Source of the DNA: Actinoplanes auranticolor
GTDB lineage: Bacteria > Actinomycetota > Actinomycetes > Mycobacteriales > Micromonosporaceae
DNA: 64,000 bases
Direction of reading: 5' to 3'
Assembly: GCF_018332655.1 (NCBI RefSeq)
Contig: NZ_BOQL01000061.1
Coordinates: 1-64,000 of the forward strand
The notes below the pieces were generated by a model. That model worked only from the letters and a program-made list of their open reading frames with translations, searched no databases and was not told the origin of the DNA. A program made the translations under genes and the position numbers. The stretch's first letter is position 1; each line of letters opens with the position of its first letter. Of this stretch, positions 16,101 to 24,178 are shown piece by piece.

Positions 16101-17313
16101 AGGGCTCGCGGGGTGCCGGTGCGAAGGACGAGCGGTCAGCCGGGCCGGATGCGGCGCCGAACGGCGACTGGTCGGCCGGGGCGCCGAACGGGGGCCGGTC
16201 GGCCGGGGCCGATCCCGGCCGGTCGAACGGCGAGCCACCGGGGCGGCGCGAAGTCTCCGGGCCGGTGGCCGGGGCGGATTCGGCCGGCTGGCGGGTCGGG
16301 GTGAAGCCGTTGAACTCGCCGACCGGCCCGTCCAGCGGTCCGCCCGCGATGCCGGGTGAACGCTGGGGCAGCTCGCCGCCGCCGCGGTACGGGTGCGGCG
16401 GGTCGGCGGGGCGGGCGAACGGGTTCTCCTGCGCTGCCGCGGACGGCTGGGCCGGCTGCGGGGGAGCCCAGGCGGACTCGGGGGCGGCCGGCGCGTCGGC
16501 GTTGCCCTGGGCCGGGATCGGCGGGCGCTGGGGCAGGGCACCGGGCTCGGGTACGCGGGCGGAGCCGCTCGAGCTCGACGAGAACTGGGCCGCGCCCGGA
16601 CCGAAGGCCGGGCCCGCTGACTGCGGGCTCGAGCCGGCTGGTGAGCCGGACGGCGGCGGGAACCCGGCGGGCGGGAAGTCGGGGGCGGACGGCGACGAGG
16701 AGCCGGTCTGCTGGGAGAGCGGCGGCGGGAAGTCTGGCGATCCGGATCCGGACGCAGGGGATCCGGGCTGCTGGGGCGCGCGCTGGGAGAGCGGCGGCGG
16801 GAAGCCTGGTGAGGCGGATCCCGACGACGGCGAGCCCGGCTGCTGGGGCGCGCGCTGGGCCGGCGGCGGGAAGCCGGGTGACGCGGATCCGGAGGACGGG
16901 GACCCGGGCTGCTGGGGTGCGCGCTGGGAGAGCGGCGGCGGGAAGTCTGGCGACGGTGAGCCCGGTTGCTGGGCGCCCGGGAAGGCCGCGGGTGGGTAAC
17001 CGGGCTGCTGAGGCTGGGTGCCCGGTGAGCCGGGCACGGCGGAGCCCGAGGAGACCGGTTGCTGGCCGGCCGGCGGCACCGCGGGCACCACGAACGGCGA
17101 GCCGCCGTTGGGGGTGGCGTGCGGCGGCGGGGCGTACGCGCTCGGGAAGGACTCCTGGGCGTGCGGATACGACGGGGCCCGGTCGGCGGTCGTGTGACCG
17201 TCGGAGTCCGGGGGGAAGGCGTCCGGCGGGAAGCCGTCGGTGCCGAACGGGTCGGCTCCGCTGCCCGACGTGGCCCCCGGCTGGTGGCCGGCGTGCTGGC
17301 CCTCGGACGTCAT
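13156..17313 (-). CDS. Very large disordered membrane protein with LppU/SCO3897-like C-terminus
   Basis: A 1385-residue protein, of which about the first 1270 residues are Pro/Ser/Gly/Ala-rich and almost certainly disordered. They include runs of near repeats: QQPGSPSSGSASPGFPPP-like, ENGGLPARGGS-like and DGTYGTPPAS-like units. Near the C-terminus there is one membrane helix (LPVILGVILGAGLIVGLTLGVTWLIA) and then an extracellular domain of about 75 residues with four cysteines (GDCVKR, ANCSDAG, EQCPDP, VLCLKP), the pattern of the LppU/SCO3897 family. The topology would be cytoplasmic tail and external Cys domain. The start is ATG 17313 with GGAGGAGG upstream. Function unknown. Confidence 0.8.
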   Translation of the reverse strand: MTSEGQHAGHQPGATSGSGADPFGTDGFPPDAFPPDSDGHTTADRAPSYPHAQESFPSAYAPPPHATPNGGSPFVVPAVPPAGQQPVSSGSAVPGSPGTQPQQPGYPPAAFPGAQQPGSPSPDFPPPLSQRAPQQPGSPSSGSASPGFPPPAQRAPQQPGSPSSGSASPGFPPPLSQRAPQQPGSPASGSGSPDFPPPLSQQTGSSSPSAPDFPPAGFPPPSGSPAGSSPQSAGPAFGPGAAQFSSSSSGSARVPEPGALPQRPPIPAQGNADAPAAPESAWAPPQPAQPSAAAQENPFARPADPPHPYRGGGELPQRSPGIAGGPLDGPVGEFNGFTPTRQPAESAPATGPETSRRPGGSPFDRPGSAPADRPPFGAPADQSPFGAASGPADRSSFAPAPREPFGGPPSGETFGSARPDDDQQSRERPPGISAFGDQRVRVPGATLTGLPDAPPAGPDSGGFPAPSGGENGGLPARGGSENGGLPARGGSESGGFPTRGGSGNGSFPIRGAGARGGDAASGGFPVRGDAAGPGFPARDGSENGGFPVRSDAASSGLPARDDAAGSAFPGRPAGDGAFSARAAADNGTFAPRDDADGNPFPSRGETDSAGAFSARNAVDNGTFRPGSDADRSPFPSRGDGGDGDAFPGRSNPDSSPFGADGAFSARAAAENGTLPTRGGGFPTGGDDDVDSEGFPGASRPDSNPFRDGSFRREGADGPGRPVSGQPDDLPARRGFGERPDEDGQQSSPFARPEAARFDAEQSSDGPGGSGYAQRIPGASFAATGPPDAVRPEGGSGGYPQRVPGASLGSIGSPVAAEPRSGAAVPQPRDPAERPESGEPSAAAERPGPAKGTARPVSASASVPVASRVTPPGDAEEVPPPPSASPQPRVYGRPAAAADEPAPQSPYQDEDQPVSGAFGAAPTSGARGAAPTSGAYGQAPETRPADGTYGTPPASPFAPQSDGTYGTPPASAFAPQPDGTYGKHPESRPADGTYGTPPPVDGTHGTPPSADGTYGRPAEAPFGTRPSSGAAPFGDGQEDRYGGQDDPFAPRPSSGPFGAPPEHGGPSAESGAPESAPTSGAFGAAPTSGGVQPGNRASGRASASARVSPPGQPFAPASPAPGPAPDPRAAAAQFTEFTTDIAGRGRSGQPDQPGAVPGNPAARTTPPDQYSENTTDVSGRGQGPDQPYVPAPALPSMHAAPPLENGFPPAPDETQPFGDRPRMGGVFPGPASRATVTPPGPEQTAAWPGRAEPDADQGRFDSFKADAPEIVPTEVAKPETPHVRMLPVILGVILGAGLIVGLTLGVTWLIARGSDDGGATGFSVSAGDCVKRNGNEAVTANCSDAGSFEVTAIVDTKEQCPDPNQPYVVNPTDNGRSQVLCLKPRP

Positions 17314-17556
17314 ACGCGCCTCCTCCATGACTGTCGGCCGTGCCAGCTTGCCACGGACGCGGCCGACCCTGCAGAGCTCGGGCGTCGCCCGGTCGCTGCC
17401 CCGCCCGGCCGGCCGAGCCGGGCAGGTGACCGTCGCCAACCGTACCGGGCGTCGCGGACGGAAGAAATCCCGGTGTACGCCGTGCGGAGCGTGGTGGTGA
17501 GTCGGAAATCACGGAGGAGGGCGACCTTTGGTGGGCAATTGCCCTGATTGGAACGA

Positions 17557-17590
17557 CGACGGCCCGCCCGGATAACCGGGCGGGCCGTCG
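17557..17590 (-). terminator. Terminator after the 45-aa gene
   Basis: A 15-bp perfect stem (CGACGGCCCGCCCGG and its complement) with an ATAA loop, 21 bases beyond the stop of the 45-residue gene on the minus strand. Confidence 0.8.
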
Positions 17591-17611
17591 GGCGCGGTGC
17601 TGTTCAGACGA

Positions 17612-17749
17612 TCAGAACATGCGCTGCTGGCTGAGGATCGCGATCTCGTCCCGCATCGACTGCGTCGGCGCCGACTTCCACGCGCGGTCGATCGCGCGGG
17701 CGTCGCGCTTGGCGATGCGGCGGTTGCGGATGCGCTCGATGGTGCTCAT
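17612..17749 (-). CDS. Conserved-looking 45-aa basic protein
   Basis: A short frame encodes MSTIERIRNRRIAKRDARAI, then a middle with AWKSAPTQSMRDEIAILS and the end QQRMF. Its codons are strongly biased to G or C in the third position, it has a clean stop, and a strong terminator follows. Similar tiny Arg-rich proteins with RNRRIAKRxARAI and MRDEIAI occur in actinobacteria (from memory). It is about 30% basic and probably helical, so nucleic-acid or ribosome binding is possible, but no function is known. The ATG at 17749 is preceded by AGGGAGTGAG (minus strand), an adequate ribosome site. Confidence 0.75.
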   Translation of the reverse strand: MSTIERIRNRRIAKRDARAIDRAWKSAPTQSMRDEIAILSQQRMF

Positions 17750-17794
17750 GCGGTGCTCACTCCCTTGGGCCAGTGCTGGCCTCGTTTGCGGTGC

Positions 17795-17835
17795 CGTGTT
17801 CCGGCGCTGGTTCCATTGAACCGCGCCGGAACACG
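17795..17835 (-). terminator. Terminator of the 2-oxoacid dehydrogenase operon
   Basis: A long hairpin: CGTGTTCCGGCGC at 17795-17807 and GGTTC at 17809-17813 pair with 17818-17835, with one bulged base and a CATT loop, 18 bp in all. It lies 78 bases after the E2 stop and before the start of the 45-aa gene. Confidence 0.7.
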
Positions 17836-17913
17836 ACCCGCCAACGATTCGGAGGGTGATCCCGCTTACCTACCTAAGGATCGAAGGCTGGGAAAACTGG
17901 TTGCCGACGAAAC

Positions 17914-19443
17914 TCAGGTCCAGGACAGCAGTGCCGCCTCCGGATCCTCCAGGAAACCACCGACGTCGCGGAGGAACTTCGAGCCCAGTTCGCCGTCCAC
18001 GATGCGGTGGTCGAACGAGAGCCCGAGGGTGGTGACCTGGCGAATCTTGATCTTTCCCTTGTGGACCCACGGGGTCGGGCGGACGGCGCCGAAGGCCAGG
18101 ATGGCTGCCTCGCCCGGGGGCAGGATCGGCGTGCCGGTGTCGATGCCGAAGACACCGACGTTGGTGATCGAGAACGTTCCGCCGGACATGTCGGACGGTG
18201 GCGTCTTGCCCGACTTGGCGGTTTGCACGAGGGCAGTCAACGCATCCGCCAGCTCACGCAGCGTCAACCGGCCGGCGTCCTTGATGTTCGGCACGATGAG
18301 GCCGCGCTGGGTGGCGGCGGCGATGCCGAGGTTGACGTAGTCCTTGACGACGATCTCGTTCGTCGCCGCGGACCAGGTCGAGTTGACCATCGGGTGCCGC
18401 CTGACCGCCAGCAGCACCGCCTTGGCCACGAAGAGCAGCGGAGAGATCCGCACGTCACGGAACTCGGGCCGGGACTTGAGCCGCTCCAGTGACTTCATCG
18501 TCCGGGTCACGTCCACGGTCAGGAACTCGGTCACGTGCGGCGCGGTGAACGCCGACGCGACCATGTTCTCGGCCGTCAGCTTGCGCACGCCCTTGATCGG
18601 GATGCGCTGCTCGCGCGAGGCGTCGAACACGGCGGCCGTCGCCGGTGCCTGCTGAGTGACGATCGACTCAGTGACGGTCGTCTCTGCGGGCGCCGACGCG
18701 GTGGCCGCCGCCTGCTGGACGTCATCTCGGGTGATCGAGCCGAGCGGTCCGGTGCCGGCGATCATGGTCAGGTCGATCCCGAGATCACGGGCGAGCTTGC
18801 GCACCGGCGGCTTGGCGAGCACCGGCCCGGCGGGCCGAGCCGCCGGTTGAGCCGGGGCGGCGGCCGGTTGAGCCGGTGTCACGGGGGTGGGCTGGGTCGG
18901 TGCGGGTGGTGCGGCCGCCGGGGGGCGGGACGATGCCGGGGTCGGCTGGGTCACGGGCGCCGGTGCCGCCGCGGCAGCCGCCGGAGGCGGGGTGGCCGGT
19001 GCTGCGGTTGCCGGCGCTGGGGGCGTACCGATGCGGGGTCGGCGTTTGGCGGTTGCGGTTTTCGGGCCGTAACCGACGAGCACGGCCGTGCGGCCGCCCG
19101 GAGCCGGACCACCGATCATGCCGGGCTCGACCGAACCCTCCTCGGGCGCGACTTCGACCGCGGCGAGGGACTCCGCGGAGGGCACCGGACCGGCACCGGG
19201 GTCGGTGTCGATCGAGATGATCGGCGCACCGACCTCGACGGTCGTGCCGGCCTCGTGGAAGATCCGGGTGACGACCCCGCCCCACTTGGCCGGGATCTCC
19301 ACGGCCGCCTTCGCCGTCTCCACCTCGACGATCGGCTGGTTCAGCTCGATAGTGTCGCCGACCTTGACCAGCCAGGTGAGGATCTCGCCCTCGGTCAGCC
19401 CTTCGCCCAGGTCGGGCAGCGTGAACTCCTTGATCCGGGACAT
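17914..19443 (-). CDS. bkdC: 2-oxoacid dehydrogenase E2 (dihydrolipoyl acyltransferase)
   Basis: A 509-residue E2 subunit that transfers the acyl group from lipoamide to CoA. It has one N-terminal lipoyl domain with the lipoylated Lys in VETAKAAVEIP (about residue 45), an Ala/Pro-rich linker, the E1/E3-binding domain (PPVRKLARDLGIDL ... GSITRDDV), a second Ala-rich linker and the catalytic domain ending in SFDHRIVDGE, with the catalytic His. The start is ATG 19443, five bases after the E1 beta stop. Gene order and a single lipoyl domain favour a branched-chain complex, but pyruvate is not excluded. No E3 gene is present. Confidence 0.92.
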   Translation of the reverse strand: MSRIKEFTLPDLGEGLTEGEILTWLVKVGDTIELNQPIVEVETAKAAVEIPAKWGGVVTRIFHEAGTTVEVGAPIISIDTDPGAGPVPSAESLAAVEVAPEEGSVEPGMIGGPAPGGRTAVLVGYGPKTATAKRRPRIGTPPAPATAAPATPPPAAAAAAPAPVTQPTPASSRPPAAAPPAPTQPTPVTPAQPAAAPAQPAARPAGPVLAKPPVRKLARDLGIDLTMIAGTGPLGSITRDDVQQAAATASAPAETTVTESIVTQQAPATAAVFDASREQRIPIKGVRKLTAENMVASAFTAPHVTEFLTVDVTRTMKSLERLKSRPEFRDVRISPLLFVAKAVLLAVRRHPMVNSTWSAATNEIVVKDYVNLGIAAATQRGLIVPNIKDAGRLTLRELADALTALVQTAKSGKTPPSDMSGGTFSITNVGVFGIDTGTPILPPGEAAILAFGAVRPTPWVHKGKIKIRQVTTLGLSFDHRIVDGELGSKFLRDVGGFLEDPEAALLSWT

Positions 19444-19448
19444 CGGCG

Positions 19449-20429
19449 TCACCAGCCGAACGAACGGTCGACGGCGTCCAGCACCCGGTCCAGGTCGGGC
19501 AGGTACTCCTCCTCGACGCGGGCGGCCGGGTACGGCACGTCGAAGCCCGTCACCCGCAGCACCGGCGCCTCCAGGGAGTAGAAGCACTCCTCGGTGATCC
19601 GGGCGGCGATCTCGGCCCCGAGGCCGAGGTTGCCGGGAGCCTCGTGCACGACCACCGCGCGGCCGGTCCGGCGGACCGACTCGAAGACCGGGCCCAGGTC
19701 CAGCGGGGAGAGCGTGCGCAGGTCGACGACCTCGAGGTTGCGGCCGTCCTCGGCCGCGGCCTGCGCCGCGTCCAGGGCGGTACGGACCATCGGCCCGTAC
19801 GCGATCACCGTGGCGTCCGTGCCGTCGCGCACGATCCGCGACGCGTGCAGCGGGAAGTCGCCGGGCGCGTCGAGGTCGACCACACCCTTCTCCCAGTAGC
19901 GGCGCTTGGGCTCGAAGAACACGATCGGGTCGTCGGAGATGATCGACTGCTGGATCATCGCGTACGCGTCCGCCGGGTTCGAGCAGGTCACAACCTTGAG
20001 ACCGGGGGTGTGGGCGAAGTACGCCTCGGGCGACTCGGAGTGGTGCTCAACCGCGCCGATGCCGCCGCCGTACGGGATCCGGATGACGATCGGCACCCGC
20101 ACCTTGCCCAGCGACCGGTAGTACATCTTCGCCACCTGGGCGACGATCTGGTTGTACGCCGGGAACACGAACCCGTCGAACTGGATCTCGCACACCGGCC
20201 GGTAGCCGCGGATGGCCAGGCCGACCGCGGTGCCGATGATGCCGGCCTCGGCCAGCGGGGTGTCGATGACCCGGTTCTCGCCGAAGTCCTTCTGCAGGCC
20301 GTCGGTGATCCGGAAGACGCCGCCGAGCTTGCCGACGTCCTCGCCCATGATGACGACCTTGGGGTCGTTCTCCAGCGCGCGGCGCAGGCCGTGGTTCAGG
20401 GCCTTGCCGAGGGTGATCGTCTCGCTCAT
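19449..20429 (-). CDS. bkdB: 2-oxoacid dehydrogenase E1 beta subunit
   Basis: A 326-residue transketolase-like beta subunit. It starts MSETITLGKALNHGLRRAL and has VVIMGEDVGKLGGVFRIT, DTPLAEAGIIGTAVGLA with the conserved Glu that contacts thiamine diphosphate, and the FEPKRRYW region typical of branched-chain and pyruvate E1 beta. It forms an alpha2-beta2 E1 with the upstream gene. Its ATG shares one base with the E1 alpha stop (TGATG), which suggests translational coupling and equal stoichiometry. Confidence 0.93.
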   Translation of the reverse strand: MSETITLGKALNHGLRRALENDPKVVIMGEDVGKLGGVFRITDGLQKDFGENRVIDTPLAEAGIIGTAVGLAIRGYRPVCEIQFDGFVFPAYNQIVAQVAKMYYRSLGKVRVPIVIRIPYGGGIGAVEHHSESPEAYFAHTPGLKVVTCSNPADAYAMIQQSIISDDPIVFFEPKRRYWEKGVVDLDAPGDFPLHASRIVRDGTDATVIAYGPMVRTALDAAQAAAEDGRNLEVVDLRTLSPLDLGPVFESVRRTGRAVVVHEAPGNLGLGAEIAARITEECFYSLEAPVLRVTGFDVPYPAARVEEEYLPDLDRVLDAVDRSFGW

Positions 20430-21568
20430 CAGTGGGTGCTCCCCTCGAACGAGGCCTCGTAGGCGGCGAACTGCGCGCGCTGCTGGTCGAGCTCGGGCGA
20501 GCCGTTCGGGTAGACGTGGTCGAACATGGTGACCGGCTGCGGATCGGGCATCGCCAGCACCCGCTCGCGCAGGTCCAGGGCCAGCTTGCGGGCCGACTCG
20601 TCGACCTCGGCGAAGTACGTGTCGTCGGCGAGCTGCTGCTTGGTCAGGAACGCCTTGAGCCGGCTGATCGGGTCCTTGACCTTCCAGGACTCGACCTCGC
20701 TGGCGATGCGGTAGCGGGTCGGGTCGTCCGAGCTGGTGTGCGCGCCCATCCGGTACGTGTACGCCTCGATGAGCGTCGGTCCCTGGCCGTTGCGGGCCTG
20801 GTCGAGCGCCGCCCGGGTCACCGCGTACGAGGCCAGCACGTCGTTGCCGTCGATCCGGACGCCGGGGAAGCCGAAGCCGGCCGCACGCCGGTAGAGCGGG
20901 ATCCGGGTCTGCCGCTCGAGCGGCTCGGAGATGGCGTACTGGTTGTTCTGGCAGAAGAAGACCATCGGCGCGTGGAACACGCCGGCCCAGACGAACGACT
21001 CGTTGACCTCACCCTGGCTGGTGGCGCCGTCACCGAAGTACGCGATGACCGCCTCGCCGTCCGGGGTGCCGGTCTTGCCGTCCATGGTGACGCCCATGGC
21101 GTAGCCGGTGGCGTGCAGCGTCTGCGAGCCGATCACGATCGTGTACCCGTTGAACTTGTACTTGTTCGCGTCCCAGCCGCCCTGGTCGACGCCCCGGAAC
21201 AGGCCGAACGGCATGATCGGGTCGATCCCGCGGGTGTAGAGCACGCCGTGCTCGCGGTAGGTCGGGAACGCCATGTCCTGCGGGCGCAGGGCCCGGCCGG
21301 AACCCACCTGAGCGGCCTCCTGGCCCAGCAGGCTGGCCCAGATCCCCAGCTCACCCTGCCGCTGCAGGGCGGTCGCCTCGGCGTCCAGGCGGCGGACCGT
21401 GACGAGGTCCTGGTACAGCTCTCGGTACTCGCCGTCGGTGAAGTCGACCGAGTAGGTAACGCCGTCCGCCGTGGTGACGCTGTCGATGCGCTCACCGTCG
21501 GGCGTCAGCAGCTGAACGAAGCCGCCTGCCGGAGCGTCTGCTCCAACGGGGCTCTCGCCGTTCGCCAT
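20429..21568 (-). CDS. bkdA: 2-oxoacid dehydrogenase E1 alpha subunit
   Basis: A 379-residue thiamine diphosphate enzyme subunit. The cofactor motif GDGATSQGEVNESF runs through FFCQNNQYAIS, as expected for the GDG...NN signature; EAYTYRMGAHTSSDDPTRYR is also characteristic. It decarboxylates the 2-oxoacid and acylates the E2 lipoyl group. The start is placed at ATG 21568 because GGGAG lies 7 bases upstream; ATG 21586 is in frame but weaker. It is the first gene of the three-gene operon. The substrate (branched-chain oxoacids or pyruvate) is not fixed by sequence alone. Confidence 0.92.
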   Translation of the reverse strand: MANGESPVGADAPAGGFVQLLTPDGERIDSVTTADGVTYSVDFTDGEYRELYQDLVTVRRLDAEATALQRQGELGIWASLLGQEAAQVGSGRALRPQDMAFPTYREHGVLYTRGIDPIMPFGLFRGVDQGGWDANKYKFNGYTIVIGSQTLHATGYAMGVTMDGKTGTPDGEAVIAYFGDGATSQGEVNESFVWAGVFHAPMVFFCQNNQYAISEPLERQTRIPLYRRAAGFGFPGVRIDGNDVLASYAVTRAALDQARNGQGPTLIEAYTYRMGAHTSSDDPTRYRIASEVESWKVKDPISRLKAFLTKQQLADDTYFAEVDESARKLALDLRERVLAMPDPQPVTMFDHVYPNGSPELDQQRAQFAAYEASFEGSTH

Positions 21569-21985
21569 CCGTGTCTCCCTGTTCATCTCTGCGCCCACGG
21601 CGGGTGTTGCCCGTCCGCGCGGCTGACCGCTGGGGTTCGCCGCGCCTGGCCCGGGTGAGGTTGCCGCGCGGCTGGTCGGCGTGATCACAGACCCCGCCGG
21701 GGAGTGACGACCCCCACCGCGTCCCGCTGCTTGGTCCAGCCGCGACGGCGGCGGTGCCGTCGCCCCCATCCTCGCAGAGAACGTGAGTGGCGCCACAGGT
21801 CAGGTCGATCACAGATCCGAAATCTTGCCGAGTCATTCGTGCCCGCGTTTGTCCCATTAAGCGGTTTTCGTGCAATCACTTCTGCCGGAACGGACAACTT
21901 TCACCGCTGCCCGAACCGCCATGCGTCGTTCACCCCGATAGCCGAGACGGATCCAAGTTGATCTTTACGCAGGGGGGTGCAGGCC
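21569..21985. other. Intergenic region with divergent promoters
   Basis: This 417-bp stretch separates the E1 alpha operon from the low-complexity membrane protein gene. It carries no convincing gene. Bases 21810-21910 are clearly less GC-rich than the surroundings and presumably hold the two promoters. No clean inverted repeat or riboswitch-like fold was found. Confidence 0.5.
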
Positions 21986-23956
21986 GTGCCGGAGCAACCG
22001 GACGACGACGGGCTCGTGCCGCCGATCAAGGTGATGCGCAAGCGGCTCAACGGCGTCTACAGCGCCGAGGGCTTCGCCGGACCGACCCGGCGCTACGTGC
22101 TCATCGTGGCCATGCTGGTCGGGCTGGCCTCGCTGCCCACCCTGGCGGCCATCACCGCCGGCTCCCGCGAACTCGACGACGACCGCACCGGCGCGATGGA
22201 CGTGCCGTTCCTCCCGCCGGCATCGACGGGGCCGGTCCAGGTCGGGCCGTCGGCTTCGGCCGGCACGGGCTCCCCGGGCCCGGACGCGACGGTCCCGGGC
22301 AGCTCCGGGACGGTGCAGGGCCAGGCCCAGCGACGCAAGACCAAGCGGCGGCCGGCCGCGCCGATCAAACCGAGCAAGGGGTACGCCCAGAGCGCGCGCG
22401 ACGGGTCCCGGGGTGCGGCGGTGCCGTCTCGGGGTTCGGACAATTCTGGATCTTCCAGTCCTTCGGGTGACCGGTGGGAGTCCTGGCGGCCCGGTTCCTG
22501 GCGGCCCGGTTCCTGGGCCGGGAGCGGGTCGGGTTCTGGTCCGGGCTCCGGCTCGGGTTCCGGTTCTGGCTCGGGTTCTGGATCGGGTTCCGGTTCGTCG
22601 GGTGGGGGGTCGGCGCCGGGTAAGCCGGGGCCGGTGCGGCCGCCGGTTCTGCCGTCGCTTCCGTCTGTGCCGTCAGTGCCGGTGAAGCCGCCGAAGCCGG
22701 GCGACTCGGTGGGACCCGGCGACGGGCACTTGCCGGGCGGGCACTTGCCGGGCGGGCACTTGCCGGGCGGGCACTTGCCGGGCGGGCAGTCCCCGGGCGG
22801 GCAGTCCCCGGGCGGGCAGTCCCCGGGCGGCGACTCGCCGGACCCGCCGGCCAAACCGGTCCGGCCGCCGTGGTGCTGGGACCGCACCGACTGCTCGTGG
22901 CGGCCGTCGCATCATCAACGCCCCGACCGTCCCCACCATCACCACGGCCATGCGGACCGGCCGCGCGATCAGGACAACCATCCGGACCGGCCGAGCCACC
23001 CGGATCATCGGGACCGGCCGAGCCACCCGGATCATCCGGACCAGCCGCGCGATCACGACAACCATCCGGACCGGCCGAGCCATCGGGATCATCCGAATCT
23101 GCCCCATGACCAGGACTGCAACGACGGCCACCGTCGTCGGCCCGCCGACCGCGAGGACGACGATCGCCGGTCCACCGTCCACATCAAAGCCGCCGGCCAC
23201 CGTGACAAGGACCGAGCGGCGACCGCCGACCGCAACGAAGACACCCGGGCGAACGATCACAAGGCCGGGGACCTGATCGCCGGCCATCGCAACCGAGACA
23301 CCCAGGCGACCGATCACAAGGCCGGGGAGCGCCGGACCGCCGGCCACCGCGACCAAGACGCCCGGGCGAACGATCACCTGGGCCAGGACGGCCGGGCGAC
23401 CGGCGACCGGGCCACCGGTCATCGCGACAAGGACAGCCGGACCGCCGGCGATCACGACCGGGGCAGCCGGACGACCGGCGACCGGAACAAGGGCAGCCGG
23501 AAGACCGGTCGCCCCGGCCAGACCCGCCGGTCGAGGGGTCACGACGACAAGGCGCAGCGGACCGTTCGCCCCGACGGGCGCTCGCCGAAGGGCTCGTCGA
23601 CCGAGCGCGACCAGCCCGAACAGACCATCCGCTCCATCATCCGCCGGACGGCCGAGGCCGCCGGATCCGACTCCAGCCGGAGGTCAGAAGTGACCGAACG
23701 CCCGCAGAACGTCAGGCCCGCCCGCAGCGCGGACCGCACCCACAACAGCCACCGCTATCAGCCGTCCGCCGGCGATCGCGGCGAAGGCGGCACCCAGACG
23801 ACGACCGCGACCCGCGCCTACCGCGGCTCGCACCGCTCCGAACGCATGCACCGCGTCGACGACCGCACCGGCGCGCACCACCGCAGCTCCCGGATGGGCC
23901 GTCACCACCTGGAGCAGCAGCAGGAAAACCAGGACCACCAGCAGAACGGCTGGTGA
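21986..23956 (+). CDS. Low-complexity single-pass membrane protein
   Basis: A protein of about 656 residues. A short cytoplasmic N-terminus (PIKVMRKRLNGVYSAEGF) precedes one membrane helix (YVLIVAMLVGLASLPTLAAI). The rest is low-complexity: a Gly/Ser run (GSGSGSGPGSGSGSGSGSGS), seven five-residue G[HQ][LS]PG repeats, then a 350-residue stretch rich in Arg, Asp and His (PDRPSHPDH, AGHRDKDR). Only two Cys pairs lie near PWCWDRTDCSW. The first GTG (21977) touches the AGGGGG ribosome site, so GTG 21986 is preferred. Codon bias supports coding throughout. No family is recognised. Confidence 0.65.
   Translation: MPEQPDDDGLVPPIKVMRKRLNGVYSAEGFAGPTRRYVLIVAMLVGLASLPTLAAITAGSRELDDDRTGAMDVPFLPPASTGPVQVGPSASAGTGSPGPDATVPGSSGTVQGQAQRRKTKRRPAAPIKPSKGYAQSARDGSRGAAVPSRGSDNSGSSSPSGDRWESWRPGSWRPGSWAGSGSGSGPGSGSGSGSGSGSGSGSGSSGGGSAPGKPGPVRPPVLPSLPSVPSVPVKPPKPGDSVGPGDGHLPGGHLPGGHLPGGHLPGGQSPGGQSPGGQSPGGDSPDPPAKPVRPPWCWDRTDCSWRPSHHQRPDRPHHHHGHADRPRDQDNHPDRPSHPDHRDRPSHPDHPDQPRDHDNHPDRPSHRDHPNLPHDQDCNDGHRRRPADREDDDRRSTVHIKAAGHRDKDRAATADRNEDTRANDHKAGDLIAGHRNRDTQATDHKAGERRTAGHRDQDARANDHLGQDGRATGDRATGHRDKDSRTAGDHDRGSRTTGDRNKGSRKTGRPGQTRRSRGHDDKAQRTVRPDGRSPKGSSTERDQPEQTIRSIIRRTAEAAGSDSSRRSEVTERPQNVRPARSADRTHNSHRYQPSAGDRGEGGTQTTTATRAYRGSHRSERMHRVDDRTGAHHRSSRMGRHHLEQQQENQDHQQNGW
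22726..22830 (+). repeat. 15-bp tandem repeats inside the low-complexity gene
   Basis: Four identical copies of GCACTTGCCGGGCGG (22726-22785) are followed by three of GCAGTCCCCGGGCGG (22786-22830). They encode GHLPG and GQSPG units in frame. Copy number is probably variable between strains. Confidence 0.95.
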
Positions 23957-23958
23957 AA

Positions 23959-24006
23959 GGCCCGCCTTCACCCGGCGACGTGGAGGTTCGCCGGGCGAGG
24001 CGGGCC
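23959..24006 (+). terminator. Two-part hairpin terminator
   Basis: GGCCCGCCT (23959-23967) pairs with AGGCGGGCC (23998-24006), and inside it CCCGGCGA (23971-23978) pairs with TCGCCGGG (23988-23995). It lies just after the low-complexity gene. Confidence 0.7.
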
Positions 24007-24035
24007 GAACAGCGGCTACTGCGGGTCGATCCGCA

Positions 24036-24178
24036 TCATGCGGGCCGGGCGATCAGCTGCGGCAGATCGACACGGATCGGCCATGGCGTACGGGTCTCGA
24101 ACCCCTCGGTCGTGTAGTGGGTGGCGAAGGCATACTGTCCGGCCTCCGACGGGGTCCGACGATCTGCGGACACCTTGG
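24036..24178 (-). pseudogene. Remnant resembling the C-terminus of an Uma2-family protein
   Basis: Reading the minus strand, the last 40 or so codons before a stop at 24036 give GQYAFATHYTTEGFETRTPW, then PIRVDLPQLIARPA. This has the look of the end of Uma2-family (DUF820) putative nucleases, where an aromatic/Pro-rich strand is followed by a helix beginning DLxxL. There is no upstream Uma2 catalytic core: the frame runs into the 3' end of the neighbouring gene. It is therefore called a truncated remnant. The evidence is a short stretch, so this is tentative. Confidence 0.35.

Noticed and set aside
22726..22830. A CRISPR-like array
   Set aside because: The units are 15 bp, directly adjacent with no spacers, and encode an in-frame peptide repeat; the same applies to 61403-61507.
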